Assembly (NCBI GenBank): GCA_016618085.1
Contig: JABLTG010000002.1
Coordinates: 186,001-250,000, forward strand
Source of the DNA: Neovahlkampfia damariscottae
Lineage: Eukaryota; Heterolobosea; Selenaionea; Neovahlkampfiida; Neovahlkampfiidae
Length of the DNA stretch: 64,000 nucleotides
Direction: 5' to 3'
Part shown: positions 9,974 to 22,620 of the stretch, one piece after another
How positions within the stretch are numbered: the stretch's first letter is position 1
Layout of the letters: each line of letters begins with the position of its first letter
Notes under the pieces: model-generated
The model's input: the letters and a program-made list of their open reading frames with translations, nothing else
The model's database searches: none
What the model was told of the DNA's origin: nothing
Position numbers and translations under genes: made by a program

Positions 9974-12050
9974 ATGCAAAAAATTTTAAGTGGAGCATTG
10001 AAGAAGAAAGGAATAAAAAATTTCTATTCAACAAATAAAATATATAGAGATCACAGGATAAACATTTTTGAAGAAATTAAAAACAAAAAGGAGAAAAAAA
10101 AAGAAGAAAAACAAATTTTTATTACCTTGCCAAATGGAAAAATAGTTGAAGGAATAAGTGATAAGACAAAACCAATTGATATAATACCACAAAATCTATT
10201 GAATTCCATCATTATTTGTAAAAACAAAGAAACAAATTCTTTAATCGAATTATTTTCAACTTTCAAAGATTCATGTTCTTTAGAATACATTGATTTTGAA
10301 AATGATATTGGAAAGAAGATATTTTGGCATTCATCAGCTCATGTATTAGGAAATGCTATTGAACTATATTACGAGAATTCATTTTTAGATGATGGTCCTG
10401 CACTTAAAAATGGTTTTTTTTATGATTTTGAATCAAACTTAAAACCAAGTTTAAATGATTTTGAAAATATGAATGAATTATTAAACTTTAATGAAAAATT
10501 TGAAAAATATGAAATTTCAAAAGAAGAAGCAGAAAAAATGTTTAAATATAATCATTTTAAACTTCAAATAATTGAAAATATATCAAAAAAGAATGAAAAT
10601 ATATCAATTTATAAAACTGGTGAATTTATTGATTTATGTTCAGGACCACATATATATAATACAAAAATGATTAAATCATTTAATTTTTTGAATTGTAATT
10701 CAATTAATGAAAATGGTAATATTTTTTATTTTTTTTTAAATTTTTCCTAAAAACTAAGTTAGTAGAATTTATGGAATTTCATTTCCAAATAAAAAATTAT
10801 TCAAAAAATGGGAAGAAAAGAATGAAGAAATAAAAAAAAGAGATCATAGAAATATTGGAAAACAACAAGAATTATTTTTATTTTTTCCAGAATCACCTGG
10901 AAATCCATTTTTTTTACCAAATGGAACTAAAATATTCAATAGACTTTTGAATTTATTAAGAAAAGAATATAAAAAAAGGAATTATAAAGAAGTTATTACA
11001 CCACAATTATTTAATAAATCACTTTGGGAAATATCAGGTCATTGGGAGAATTATAAAGAAGATATGCATTTATTAAATGATAATACAACTGGTTTAAAAC
11101 CAATGAATTGTCCTGCTCATTGTTTATTATTTAATTCAAAATTAAGATCTTATAAAGAATTACCTTTGAAATATGCTGATTTTTCACCATTACATAGAAA
11201 TGAAAATACAGGTTCATTAACAGGTTTAACAAGAGTTAGAAGATTTCATCAAGATGATTCACATATTTTTTGTTCATTTGATCAAATTGAAAAAGAAATT
11301 GAGGATTGTATTCTATTTTTACAATATATTTACAATCTTGTTGGTTTTCAATTGAACTTCTTTATTTCAACTAGACCTGATAAATTTATTGGTACAATTG
11401 AAAAATGGGATCAAGCTGAATCATCATTAAAAGATGCTTTATCAAAAATGAATTGTACTTTTGAAATTAAAGAAGGTGATGGTTCTTTTTATGGTCCAAA
11501 AATTGATGTTGAAATTGAAGATTTATTGGAAAGAACTCATCAATGTGCAACTATTCAATTAGATTTTCAAGTAACCTTTCAATTTCATTGAATTTCCTTT
11601 TTTTAGTTACCACAAAGATTTAACTTGAAATATCAATCAAAAGAAGGAAATTTAGAAACTCCTGTAATTATTCATAGAGCATTATTAGGTAGTTTAGAAA
11701 GATTTATTGCATTAATGTGTGAGAATACTGCAGGAAAATGGCCATTTTGGATTAGTCCAAGACATGCTATCATCATTCCAGTTTCGAATCTATTTCTGGA
11801 TTATTCAGAAGAAATTCAAAGAGAATTATCAATTTCAGGTGATTATTTTATTGATGTTGATACTTCTGATCACACTTTAAACAAAAAAATCAGAGAAGCA
11901 CAACTTTTACAATATAATTTCATTATTATTGTCGGAGAGAAGGAAAAAGAGAATAAAACAATAAATGTAAGAACAAGAGAAGGTGTTATTAAAGGTGAAA
12001 TGACTGTAAACCAACTTGAAGATGAATTCTGTGAATTATATAATGTTTAA
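9974..12050 (+). CDS. TARS: Threonyl-tRNA synthetase
   Basis: Three exons (9974-10715, 10759-11570, 11607-12050) give 665 residues. Domains in order are a basic N-terminal extension of about 35 residues that could be a mitochondrial presequence, a TGS domain (ITLPNGKIVEG), the HxxxH editing domain (HSSAHVLG and CSGPH), the class II core and the anticodon-binding domain. The core has MNCPAHC, with zinc-ligand Cys, and motif 2 TGLTRVRRFHQDDSH. The anticodon domain contains DVDTSDHTLNKKIREAQ. It charges tRNA-Thr. No second copy is in the window, so it may serve cytosol, mitochondria or both. The 3' splice site of intron 1 was chosen to keep the RIYGISFPN block in frame. Confidence 0.95.
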
Positions 12051-12069
12051 AATTAAATTTTATTTTTGT

Positions 12070-12076
12070 CCAATCA
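12070..12076 (+). promoter_or_regulatory. CCAAT box of the M28 peptidase gene
   Basis: CCAATCA lies 23 bp upstream of the ATG; a second partial box (CCAATC) lies immediately before the start codon. Confidence 0.5.
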
Positions 12077-12099
12077 TTTTGTTTTAGAACTTCCAATCT

Positions 12100-13703
12100 A
12101 TGTCGTTTTATGAAAATGAAGCACTGTTAAATGAAACAAAAGAATATACTTCTGAAGAAGTTAAAAAGTTACTTTTCAGACAAAGAATATACCAAGTCAC
12201 TATTGTTATCAGTGGTTTAATTTCAGTTCTTTTGACTATTGGGATTTTAACACTTTTGATTTACTTCACGACTCCACCATCTTTTGAACTTCATCAAACG
12301 ATTAAATCAGAAAATATCATGTCACATTTACAAGAATTTCAAAATATTGCAAACAATTACACTTCAAGAGATGCTGCTTCTGGCGGTAATAACGCTACAA
12401 TTGACTACATTGAAAAAATGTTGACAACCAGAACAAATAGATATTTCAAACTTTCAAAACAATACTTTATGATTCCAGACTTCAAAGTTGTTGAAAAACC
12501 AACATTTTCAGTTGATGGTAAAGAATATGAATATGGCACTGATTTTATTCAATTTTTTGGTGGTGGAAGTGGAAAACTTGGAAATGGCACTGCTCAACTC
12601 ATTAAAAATCAAGGATGTGAAAAAGAAGATTTTGCAGACTTTAAAGAAGGAAACGTGGCTTTAGTTTATAGAGGTACATGTTTCTTCACTGTAAAGACTC
12701 AACTTGCATTTGATGCAAAAGCAAGTGGATTCATTATGGTCAACACTGATAATACATTAATTGCTCCAAGAGCTGCAGAAGGAATCAACTTTCCAACATT
12801 TTCAGTGGGTTCAATACTTGGTAAACAATTCATTGATAATGCTGCTACAAGTAAATTTAACATGATGGCAAATAACATCAATTCACATATTCCAGCAATA
12901 AATTTAATTGCAGACACAATTTTTGGAGATGAATCTAAAACAATTGTCGTTGGAAGTCATTCAGATGGTGTTGCTGAAGGTCCTGGAATTAATGATAATG
13001 GTTCTGGTTCTGCTTCAACTTTAGAAATTGCTTTAAATCTTTATAGAGAATCAATTAGACCTGTAAATAGATTAAGATTTGCATGGTGGGCAGCAGAAGA
13101 ACTTGGATTATTAGGTGCTTATCATTATGTCAATACATTAACAGATGAAGAAAAAAAGAAAATTGCGTTTAACTTAAATTTCGATATGCTTGGGTAAATA
13201 AATAAAACAAATTTTAACAAATTTCTAGTTCACCAAATTACTTTAGAGGTATATATCATGGTGGAGCATCAACAGTTGACCCAGATATTAGAACTGCATC
13301 AGGAAATATTCAAATTGTTCTTGAAGATTATTTCAAATCAAAAAATTTAGGATATGATTTAACAGCATTTGATGGAAGATCAGATTATGGTCCATTTATT
13401 GAAAAGAAAATTCCAGCAGGTGGTTTAGCTACAGGTGCTGAAGGTATTAAAACTGAAAGTATGAGAAAAAAATCTGGTGGTATTGCTGGAATCGCATTTG
13501 ATCCTTGTTATCATCAAGCATGTGATTCAATTTCTAATATCAATAGACTTGGAATTGAAGAAATGGCTTCAAATGCGGCAAATGCAATTGCATTCTTTGC
13601 TACACATCCAGATCTTTCTGGATTCTTGAAAAGAGATTTACCACCTTCAATGGCTATTGATTCATCAGAAGATGTTTCAATTCGAAAAGAAAATAGACAA
13701 TAA
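12100..13703 (+). CDS. M28 zinc aminopeptidase with PA domain, membrane-anchored
   Basis: Two exons (12100-13193, 13229-13703) give 522 residues. A short cytosolic tail precedes one transmembrane segment at about residues 30-55, so this is a type II membrane protein with a lumenal or external catalytic part. A PA domain covers about 150-260 (GTAQLIKNQGC and ALVYRGTCFF). The M28 core follows: SHSDG with His287 and Asp289, GPGINDNGSG, the catalytic pair in AAEELGLLGA (Glu333/Glu334), Asp362 in FDMLG, and a C-terminal His in CYHQACDS. All expected zinc ligands and the catalytic Glu are present, so it should be active. Potential N-glycosylation sites (NYT, NAT, NGT) fit an exposed location. The precise peptide substrate is unknown. 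Confidence 0.92.
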
Positions 13704-13730
13704 ACTGTTTAAATAATTATTTTTTTTTAT

Positions 13731-13737
13731 CCAATCA
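13731..13737 (+). promoter_or_regulatory. CCAAT box of the TRAPPC9 gene
   Basis: CCAATCA ends 7 bp before the start codon at 13745 and only 28 bp after the upstream stop codon. Confidence 0.5.
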
Positions 13738-13744
13738 GAAGACA

Positions 13745-16700
13745 ATGGATGTATCACAAGACATTTTATCACCTGCTCACATAAAAATCGCAATTTTTCC
13801 AATTGGAAATATTGACGCTTCTTCATTTAAAAAATATTCTTCTTTGATTCAATACTTCAAAAAAATACGTTTATCTGATTTATCACGTTTCGCTGAAGAC
13901 AACGAAAAAAGTTTTCAATTTTTATTTTTAAATTATTCAAAAGGTCCTTTTAAAAATAATGCTTGGTCATCTGCTAACCTTTTATTTGATTATGTTGATG
14001 GTATAAATTATTCTGTAAAACAAAGTGATGCTCCTCTTCATAAACAAGGTTTGTTTTTTTTTTAATTTTTGACCATATTTTTATACAGTTCATGGTGTAG
14101 TAGGCATATTATCATGTTCATCAGAAGAAAAAATAGAACAGTCATATGATAGTTTTCAAAGTTTATCGAAAAAATTTTCCGCTCCGTCAATAATATCAAA
14201 ATGTTTTGGTTTTGATCCAGTTGAGAATAATGATTTTGATTTAGTGAAGAATTTAGCTATAATACCAACAGATGAACCTGAAAAAATACAGCATTATTTA
14301 GAAATACAAATGTATCAAATTGCGAATGATATTTTAAAAAAATTTGAAAAGAAAGCATTTGCATCACCAAGAAAATCAGGAATTGATCTCAAAACATTTT
14401 CAGAATTATCTTTATTAAGTGGTAGTTTAATAGATGCAAGTACAGGGTACTAAGTTAGTTTTTTTTTTTAATTCTATTTTTAGATTTAAAAGTATTTTAG
14501 ATTCAATGGGTCAACATTTTACTTTAATTGGAGTTGCTAAACAGTCAATGGCATGTATTCAATATCTTCAATCCACTGAATTAGTAAAAATAATATTATT
14601 TTAAAATTACTCATCTTTAGAGTGATTCTGAATCAATAATTTCATCAATTATAGGAACATATAATGAAGTTATAAAATTATTTGAATCTAATAATTCACA
14701 TTCAAATTTAATTGAATCATTATTAAGAATTTCAAAATTTTTATCAACAAAAAATGAATTTAAAAATAGAACAGAAATATTACAATATATTACTAAAGTT
14801 ATTTCAAAATCTGAACCACTTTCAATTTCTGATCGAATATTTGCTATTGGAGAATGTGCTAAAATATCAAAAAAATTAAATTTCAAAAGAAAATTTGCTT
14901 CATTTTTACTTGAATCAGCCAATATTTATAAATCATTAAATCAATTTTCAATTTCATTATTATTTACATCCATGATGTTAGAATCATATGATATTCCATT
15001 AGAATTCAAAAATTCAGATTGGAAATTTATTGAAGGTAAAAAGAAAGGATGGGAAGATTTACAAATTCACATATTAAATTATTTAATTTCTTATTATTAT
15101 AATGATGATCAACAAGACTACTTAAATGCATCAAAATTAATTTTATTTGTTTTGACTCATTATAAAGATAATCTATCATCTTCTCAACAAAAAATTTATT
15201 TTGAAAAGATCAAAAAAATATCACAAAAGAATCAAAAATTTGAATCTTTAATTCCAATTCAATTAATTTCATCAATTAAACCACAAGAGTATTCTTATTA
15301 TCATTTTTTAATTACTTTAAAGTTTACCATCTCATTTAATACCACATGAAGAAGAAATTATTGCAAAAGGAAAACCAATATTTTATTATAATCCATTTGC
15401 AAATTCAAAAAAAAAGAAAAAAATATTATGTCCAGAAGGAAATTTAATCAAAATTCAAATTGAATTTAATAATATTTTTGATTTTGATTTAAATATTAAA
15501 AATATTTCATTCAAGTAAATATTTTAAAATAGACTAATAAAATAGAATTCAAGAATCAAATGAATATATTTGTTGTATTTATAATTCAAAATTTAATATA
15601 CCAAAATCTGATAAAATATTAAAAGATGTTTATGTTAGCACACCACCATTATTATCAACATTTTCAATTCAAAGTATATCTTATGAAATATTAGAATTTG
15701 GATGTAGAACTGAAATTAAATATGATAATTGTGAAATGATTACTATTACACCATCATTACCATTATTAGATGTTGAAATTGAAACACCAATGATTTCATT
15801 AATTGATGGTGAATCATTATCAATGAAAATGACATTTCAAAATTCTGGAAATCAACAAATTGATTTTATTCAATTAAGTATTATTAATTTATCAAAATGT
15901 CATGTTAAATTTAATTCAGATGTAATTAAAAATCAAATTCCATTTCTTAGTTCAAATATTTTTAATTTATCAATTGATATCTTTGGAATAAGAGATGATG
16001 ATTCATTAAAAGATTGTACTTTCAAAATTAAATATAAAACAGGTAATAGTTTAGAAGATTCAAAATGGTATCGTGAAATATCAATACCAATAAAAATACA
16101 AGTTAAACAAGGTGTTGTTTTACAAAATTGTAATTTTATTGATGAAAATAGAAATAGAACAATGATTTGTAATTTATTAAATGAATCAGATGAATCATTT
16201 AATATTTTATTACCTTCAAATGAAGAATCATTTTTATCAAATCAATCATCAAAAAATTTTAAATTTACTTCAATTGATCCTTTTGAATCATCTTTTGATA
16301 AAACTCAAATTGCATCTTTATTTTCATGGAAATCTGTAATTTTAAAATTAATTTTTAAAATTTATTTTTAGACAAAAAATGAAAATGGTAAAGTGGTTTT
16401 TAAAGATTTTGAGAATTCATTAACTAAATTATTTCCATCTCAAACAAAAATTGAAAAATCATTTTTATCAAATTTGAAAGTTATTGATGATGAAAATGAT
16501 GTTGAATATATTGGAAATGATTTGAATATTCAAATTAATGTTGGCTCTTCTATTGTTATTTTATCTCAAATCAATAAGAAAAATTTAAAATCAATTTCAT
16601 CATTCTTTATTTATCAACATACAGAAAATTGGAAAGAAGTTGCAGTTTCTGAAGATGAAATATTCTTTAATGGAAAATTTACGAATACCATTCCAATAGT

Positions 16701-16874
16701 AAATACAATCATTCTCTATTAATCTTCTTAACAAAGGATGTTGATTCATTTGATCACAAATTGGAACTCTATTTCTTTGTTCCAGGGATTTATCATTTAT
16801 ATACTAAAAATTTTGATGAAAAACAAAAATTATTATCAAATCCAGATACTTTAAGAATAGAAGTAAAAAAATAA
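13745..16874 (+). CDS. TRAPPC9: TRAPPII complex subunit TRAPPC9 / Trs120
   Basis: Eight exons (13745-14048, 14089-14446, 14484-14583, 14621-15288, 15323-15514, 15546-16335, 16372-16698, 16737-16874) give 958 residues. The order of blocks follows TRAPPC9. The N-terminal strand IKIAIFPIGNI, the central helical repeat, GKKKGWEDLQIHIL and the block LPSHLIPHEEEIIAKGKP with YNPFAN are all visible. Beta-rich segments such as EFNNIFDFDLNIKNISFK, VIEITPSLPLLDVEIE-like strands and DHKLELYFFVPG follow. TRAPPC9 joins TRAPPC10 to the TRAPP core to make TRAPPII, which acts on Rab11/Rab1-type GTPases at the late Golgi. Another TRAPPII subunit lies 19 kb away on the other strand. The shortest intron here is 31 bp. 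Confidence 0.88.
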
Positions 16875-16963
16875 ATTTAGTTTTCATTTTGCACCAATCA
16901 TGTTTATTAGCCAATCGGAGTCTTTTCACACAGAAAAAAACCTGAACAGAAAAAAACAAAAAA

Positions 16964-17811
16964 ATGAGCAAAATGAAAGATATGACTGATGAACAAAAAA
17001 AACTCCACTCAGAACTTAGAGAAAGAATGCTCAAACATGATTTGAATGATGCAGAAAAAGAACAAGTTGCTAATGATTTGACTGTTTGGAGGTAAAGAAA
17101 AACAAGAAAAATATTAATGAATAACAACAAGATATATATATGGTTATGAATGGAATGTTGATGTTGCTGAAAAAACAATGGCAAAAGCATTTGCTTGGAG
17201 AAGAGAATACAAACCTGAAACACTTCGTTTAAAAGATTTGAAACATGCTGACAAAATGGTAATATTTCCACATGGAATAGATAAAGAAGGTTTCCCAGTG
17301 CAATATATTATTTTAAAAAATGATACTATTGCAAACGATGAAGACGGAATTAAAGAAAAACAAAAACTATTAGTTTACAATTATGAAATTACACTTCCAC
17401 TTATGAAAGAACCTGATATATACCAAGTTACTACTGTTGTTGAACTTGAAGGTGGTAGTTTAACACTTGGTATTGTTAAAGCTTTAAAAGGAATTTTTGA
17501 TGAATTGGGTGAATATTATCCAGAAAGATCAAGAAGAGTAATTGTATTGAATGCAGGATGGACTTTGAATATTATTTGGAGTTTCATTAAGGTATGTTAT
17601 TGGTTTCAATTTTTATTTTTATTTTTAGCAATTTTTGCCACAACATGTGATAGATAAATACTGTTTCATCAGTGGAAAAGCAGATACAGTGAAAAAACAA
17701 CTTACTCAATATATTGATGAAGACCAATTGGCTTTGTATACTGGAAAAGAATTAAAATATGATGAAAAAGACCTTCTTGAAAAAGAGTTAAAATTACTTG
17801 GTTCAAATTAA
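16964..17811 (+). CDS. CRAL-TRIO (Sec14-like) lipid-binding protein
   Basis: Three exons (16964-17091, 17132-17591, 17629-17811) give 256 residues. The N-terminus has a small helical region with ANDLTVWRYIYGYEWNVDVA and AFAWRREYKPE, the CRAL-TRIO N-lobe pattern. The lipid-binding fold then shows FPHGIDKEGFPVQYI and YPERSRRVIVLNAGW. The C-terminal block contains QFLPQHVIDKYCFISG, the position of the gate helix and following strand. Such proteins carry phosphoinositides, tocopherol or other lipids between membranes. There is no signal peptide or GOLD domain. Two CCAAT boxes (16894-16900 and 16911-16917) lie about 50-70 bp upstream of the ATG. The ligand is not predictable. Confidence 0.85.
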
Positions 17812-17927
17812 AGGAATAAAAAAATAAAAAAATGAAAAATTTTAAAACTTTGTATTTTTTTTATGTCCATCAATCAGTTTGATTGGTTAGATTTCCTTTG
17901 TAAACGTTCGAAACTCCAACTTGAACA

Positions 17928-18729
17928 ATGTCGGACAAAAATGTTTATAAAATTGTTTTGTTAGGAGAAGGAAGTAAATTTAAATAAAAAACTAATTTTG
18001 TATTTCATAGGAGTTGGAAAAACTTCACTAACTCTACGTTATGTTTGAATTTAATTTTATTAAAAAAAAAAAAAACAAGGTAAATAATGAATTCGAAGAC
18101 AAACAAAAAAGTACTGTACAAGCAACTTATCTTCAAAAAGTTGTAAAATTGGCTGATAAATCAATTACTTTGAGTATTTGGGATACAGCAGGTAAAAAAA
18201 AAATATTTCGTTTTTAATTTTCTCTTTGAAGGTCAAGAAGTATTTTAAATTATTTTTAACATATCCACTCAGAGATATCATGCATTAGGTCCTATTTACT
18301 ACAGAAACTCTGATGGAGCATTATTAGTTTATGACGTAACTGATCAAGATACATTTACTAGAGCTCAGCATTGGGTAAAAGAATTGAGAAAAGTAGTAGG
18401 AGATGATATTATTATTACAATAGCAGGAAATAAATGTGATTTAAAAAAAAGACAAGTCGAAGAATCAGACGCACTTGCTTATTGCCAAAAAGTAGGTGCT
18501 AATCATGTTTATACATCTGCAAAAGCAAATAAAGGAGTAGAAGAAGCATTTTTAGATATAACCAAACGAATTTATAAACAAAAAGCACAAGGGTAATTTC
18601 CAACCATTTTTTAACCAATTATTATTTAGAACAAGACAAAGTGTCAATGATTCTTTTCGCACAAAAAATAAAATTAAAATTGAAGAACCACCAGAAGAAA
18701 AACCATCAGATCCAAGTTGTCAATGTTGA
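17928..18729 (+). CDS. RAB21: Rab21-type small GTPase
   Basis: Six exons (17928-17973, 18011-18042, 18080-18191, 18232-18239, 18273-18593, 18631-18729) give 205 residues. Exon 4 is an 8-nt micro-exon that restores the switch II motif WDTAGQERYHALGPIYYR. Other nucleotide motifs are GEGRVGKTS, NKCD and TSAK. The chain best resembles Rab21 (KIVLLGEG, FHALGPIYYR-like block, HWVKELRKVVGDD). It ends in CQC, a CxC geranylgeranylation site. Rab21 acts in early endosome traffic and integrin recycling in other organisms. The conserved Gln of switch II is kept, so GTP hydrolysis should be normal. The ATTGGTT box is at 17882-17888. Confidence 0.93.
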
Positions 18730-18744
18730 ATTCAAATTTTTATT

Positions 18745-20198
18745 TTATTCAATAAAAAAATTATTAAAATTTAATCTGAAAATTAATTTTTGTGTTAAAG
18801 AATTTCTAATTGAAGATAAAAAATGAAATAATAATTTTGAATTCTTTTTAAAATTTTGATATAAATCAAAATCAAACTTTTGAATTTTTAAAAAATATTT
18901 TGAAATTTTAAAAATTTCATTAAAACAATTTTGAATTGAATTTGAATTTAAAAATAATTCAATATGAATTGACAATAAATATTTGGAATGATATTCTTCT
19001 AATAAATCAAAATTTAAATTTGAATTTAATTTCTTTGAAAATTCTTCAAATTTAGGTAAAATTAAATCAAGATAGAAAAATATTTGTAAATTAGATATTA
19101 AAAAATAAATTTCGTTTCTAAAATTTAAGAATTCAAAACAAGTTTCATGACTTGAGTTCGATTCTTTGTTTAAGTACATTTTTTTTAATTCATTCAAAAT
19201 CCATTTGATCTCTTTTAAAAAAATGAAAATTTTTTGATAAACTTTTAAATTCTGATTGGTAATTAAAATATTCAAAGGAAAATCTATTTTTATATTATTA
19301 AATTCAACATCTTCTTCTTCTTCTTGATTTTCTTCATTTAAAATAAAAAAATGATTTGAAATGATTTTTAAATTTGAAATTAAAAATGAAGATTCTATCC
19401 ATAATTCGCTTGTAATCAATTTTTTCATTTCTTCAATTTTGATATCAATATCATTAATTCCTTCTTCTTTAAAATGGTAAGAATCAAATTTCGAAATTAA
19501 ATTTTTTGATTTCATTTTTTTCATTGTTTCACCAATAAAATATATTTTCCGATTTAAATCCTCTGATATTTTTGGATGTATTTTAAAATTGAATTCTTCT
19601 TCACTTCCAAAAATTAAATAATATTTTAATATTTTTAAATAACTAAAATTACAAAATGAAATCATTTTTTTTATAAATTCTTTAATGATTGGATTACCAG
19701 AATTTAATTCATATAAATAATTTAAAACTTGTTCTTTTTGAATTTTTGTCTGAATTGATTCTAAAACATCTTCAATAAAAGGAAATAAAATTTCAAACTA
19801 AAGTATACTGATTTAAAATAATAATGTCGTTACTTTAAATAAGGAATGCTTTAAATATACAAAAGGAGTAAAATGATTCTCTAATAGTTTTTGTTCAATT
19901 TCCATTAAACTAATTTCATATTCTTCTATCATTTCTTCCATACTTCTTTGAATAGAAGTTTTAAACAAAAAGTTATTTGAGTTTTCATTTTCAATAAATG
20001 TATTTATCTTTCTATATATAGTTCCTAATTTTAAAATTGAATTTATCATTTGTCTTTCTGACTCTTCAATAGAATTTATTTTTGGGTTCAAAGAAAGTTT
20101 TTCATTATGAAAAACTACCAAGTCTCCTGGTTGAATATGAGTGAGTTTAATAACGTACCATCAATTCCTGATAATCCCAATAAGACTTCAGAAATCAT
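18745..20198 (-). CDS. TUBGCP4: Gamma-tubulin complex component 4 (GCP4)
   Basis: Three exons (20198-20159, 20126-19834, 19797-18745) give 461 residues. The start MISEVLLGLSGIDG matches the GCP4 N-terminus, and a Spc97/Spc98-type helical body follows, including NPIIKEFIKKMISFCN. Near the C-terminus LLEEYHSKYLLSIHIELFLN matches the conserved GRIP2 helix that contacts gamma-tubulin. At 461 residues it is shorter than animal GCP4 (about 660), with the loss mainly between the N-terminal and C-terminal halves. It would build the gamma-tubulin ring complex that nucleates microtubules. The gene converges on RAB21 with 15 bp between stop codons. The intron sites fit in frame throughout. Confidence 0.82.
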
Positions 20199-20225
20199 CG
20201 AAAAAAAACTACAAAGAAACAGATG

Positions 20226-20232
20226 ATTGGTT
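20226..20232 (-). promoter_or_regulatory. CCAAT box of the GCP4 gene
   Basis: On the minus strand AACCAAT lies 27 bp upstream of the GCP4 start codon at 20198, inside the 140-bp divergent spacer shared with the SUV3-like gene. Confidence 0.5.
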
Positions 20233-20320
20233 GAATAGATCTGTGCATTTATTAACTTTTTTTGAATAATCAATTTTAATCTTTGTTTATTTCAATTGTC
20301 ATTTTTTTTGAACCAAATCA

Positions 20321-20334
20321 ATTGGTCATTGGTT
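20321..20334 (+). promoter_or_regulatory. Tandem CCAAT boxes of the SUV3-like gene
   Basis: Two overlapping ATTGGT-type copies in a 14-bp block end 4 bp before the start codon at 20339. Confidence 0.5.
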
Positions 20335-20338
20335 GAAA

Positions 20339-22481
20339 ATGTTCAGACATTATTCTACCTCATCAATTCATCCAGTTTCAAAAATAAGCTCAAAATTGAA
20401 TTTAAATGAAGTAAAGGTATCTAAAATGTTAAAAAACTTGAAAATATCAAATAACATAAAAAGAAATTCCGCAGTTTTGAACTTTGATGAAATTTTTGAT
20501 ACTTTTGCGGAAAAAATTTTGAAAGAAGAAAAGTACATCAAATTTTATCAAAATTTGAGTAAAATTAGAATATATGATATTGAAAGAATTGAAAATTATT
20601 TTTTAAAACACTTTAAAAAATTTATTGAAAAAAATTTTGAAAGAGAAACTCAAAATTTTGAACAAATTCAAGAGTTATTACAAAAAACAAATCCATATTT
20701 GAGGTATTCAAAGTTTAAAATTCTAAAAAATTAGTTTTCCAAACGCAAGAAAAATCAAAAGAAAAATAATATATCATTGTGGACAAACGAACAGTGGAAA
20801 AACATATGGAGCTCTTCAAGCATTAAAATCAGCAAAAACAGGGTTCTATGCGGCACCATTGAGATTATTGGCATTCGAAATTTATCAAACTTTAAATTCA
20901 GAGAACATTAGTTGCTCATTATTAACAGGTGAAGAAATTAGAGAAGTTCCAGAATCAACACATGTTTCATCAACAATAGAAATGATTGATACAAATCAAA
21001 TATTTGATGTAGCTGTTATTGATGAAATGCAAATGATTAATGATAGTGATAGAGGACATGCATGGACCAATGCATTAATTGGAACTAATGCATCTGAAAT
21101 TCATCTTTGTGGTGATTATTCATGTGTTGAATTAGTTAAAAAAATAGTTAATGTTTTGGATGATGAAATTGAAATTAAAGAATATAAAAGATTAAATGAA
21201 TTAGTATTTGAAGATACTCATTTTGATTCAAGTTGGAAAAGATTAAAACCAAGAGATTGTGTAATTGCATTTAATAGAAGAGATAGTAATCAAAAATGAA
21301 TATTTACATTTATTTATCAGTTTTTAGAATTAAACAAGAAATTGAAAGTGCAACTGATTATAAATGTTGTATTATTTATGGTGGATTACCATCAGAAACA
21401 AGATTAGAACAATCAGATTTATACAATGATTTGAATTCTGGTTATTCAATTTTGATAGCAACAGATGCAATTGGAATGGGATTGAATTTAAATATTAGAG
21501 TAATTAAATTTATTTGAATTCTAATAAAAAAAAAAAAAAAAGAGAATTGTTTTTTACTCTTTAGAAAAGTATGAAAGATCTGTTCAAGATGTAAAAGAAA
21601 AGAATACTAAATTCCATTTTAGATGTCAACTATTTCAGTTTCTTCATTTAAACAGATATCTGGAAGAGCAGGGAGAATGGCATTTTTTGACAAAGGTTAT
21701 GTTACTACATTTTCAAGAAGAGAACATATATTGATGAAATCATTGGCAAAACAAGAAATATCAACAGATATAAATGTTGTAAGAGAATGTTGTATATTTT
21801 TAATTTCTTCTTTCAAATAGAAAGCAGGTATATTTCCAGATTTTGATTCAATTTATGAATTTTCAAAAAACTTTAAAAATGAGAAATTCTCTTATATACT
21901 TGCATCATTTTATCAAGTATTTTCTGTTCATGAAGGTGAGTCAAATATCTATATCTAATTTTAGATTTCTTTTTATGTAATTTTGACGAATTTATTGTAA
22001 ATTTCATTTTCAATTTAACAAAGAATAGGAAGTTGCAAAAATATTAGATGGTTTTAATATACCAATGATTGTTAAATATGATTTAATGTTAGCACCATTC
22101 ACAAGAATTGAAGGTAGAAATATTTTAAAATCAATTGCATCTCAAATGGAACAAGAAAAGGATGAAATTGAATTTAATTTTAATGCACCACAAAGTGTTG
22201 ATGATAATATTCATAAAATGAGGGAAGTAGAAAATATGATAAAGAATTTAAATGCTGTTTGTTGGTTATCTATAAGATATCCTGATAAAATATCAATGGA
22301 TAAAACAAAACAAAAAATGAATCAACTTATAAATTTATTGTCATCTTCATTATCAACTCATACTTTGAACAATAAAAGGAAAAAAATTAAAATATCACCG
22401 AAAGAAAAAAATAATGAAAAAGCTTTTAGGGAAATTTTAAAAGTCATGAAAAGAGCTGAAAAATCAGAAGTAAAGAAATAA
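20339..22481 (+). CDS. SUPV3L1: SUV3-type mitochondrial ATP-dependent RNA helicase
   Basis: Eight exons (20339-20703, 20735-21285, 21321-21499, 21543-21590, 21623-21778, 21821-21935, 21965-21996, 22029-22481) give 632 residues. The first 25 residues (MFRHYSTSSIHPVSKISS...) are basic, Ser-rich and free of acidic residues, as expected for a mitochondrial presequence. Helicase motifs are GQTNSGKTYGAL (Walker A), VIDEMQMI (motif II), IATDAIGMGLNLNI and FKQISGRAGRM (motif VI). EKYERSVQDMSTISVSS is diagnostic of SUV3. With a nuclease partner, SUV3 degrades and surveys mitochondrial RNA, so the cell probably keeps an expressed mitochondrial genome. Introns include one of 29 bp (21936-21964) and a 32-nt exon 7. 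Confidence 0.93.
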
Positions 22482-22583
22482 ACAAATTGATAGAAATGAA
22501 TGATTTTTTGATATATTTCAAAATGTTCTTTTGCGTTTTGGGTAATTGTTTTACCCAATTACAAATTTCTTTTATTCTCCGGT

Positions 22584-22590
22584 CCAATCA
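22584..22590 (+). promoter_or_regulatory. CCAAT box of the ArfGAP gene
   Basis: CCAATCA lies 30 bp upstream of the ATG at 22621. Confidence 0.5.
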
Positions 22591-22620
22591 TTATTTTGCT
22601 CAATTTCCTTCCAACAAAAC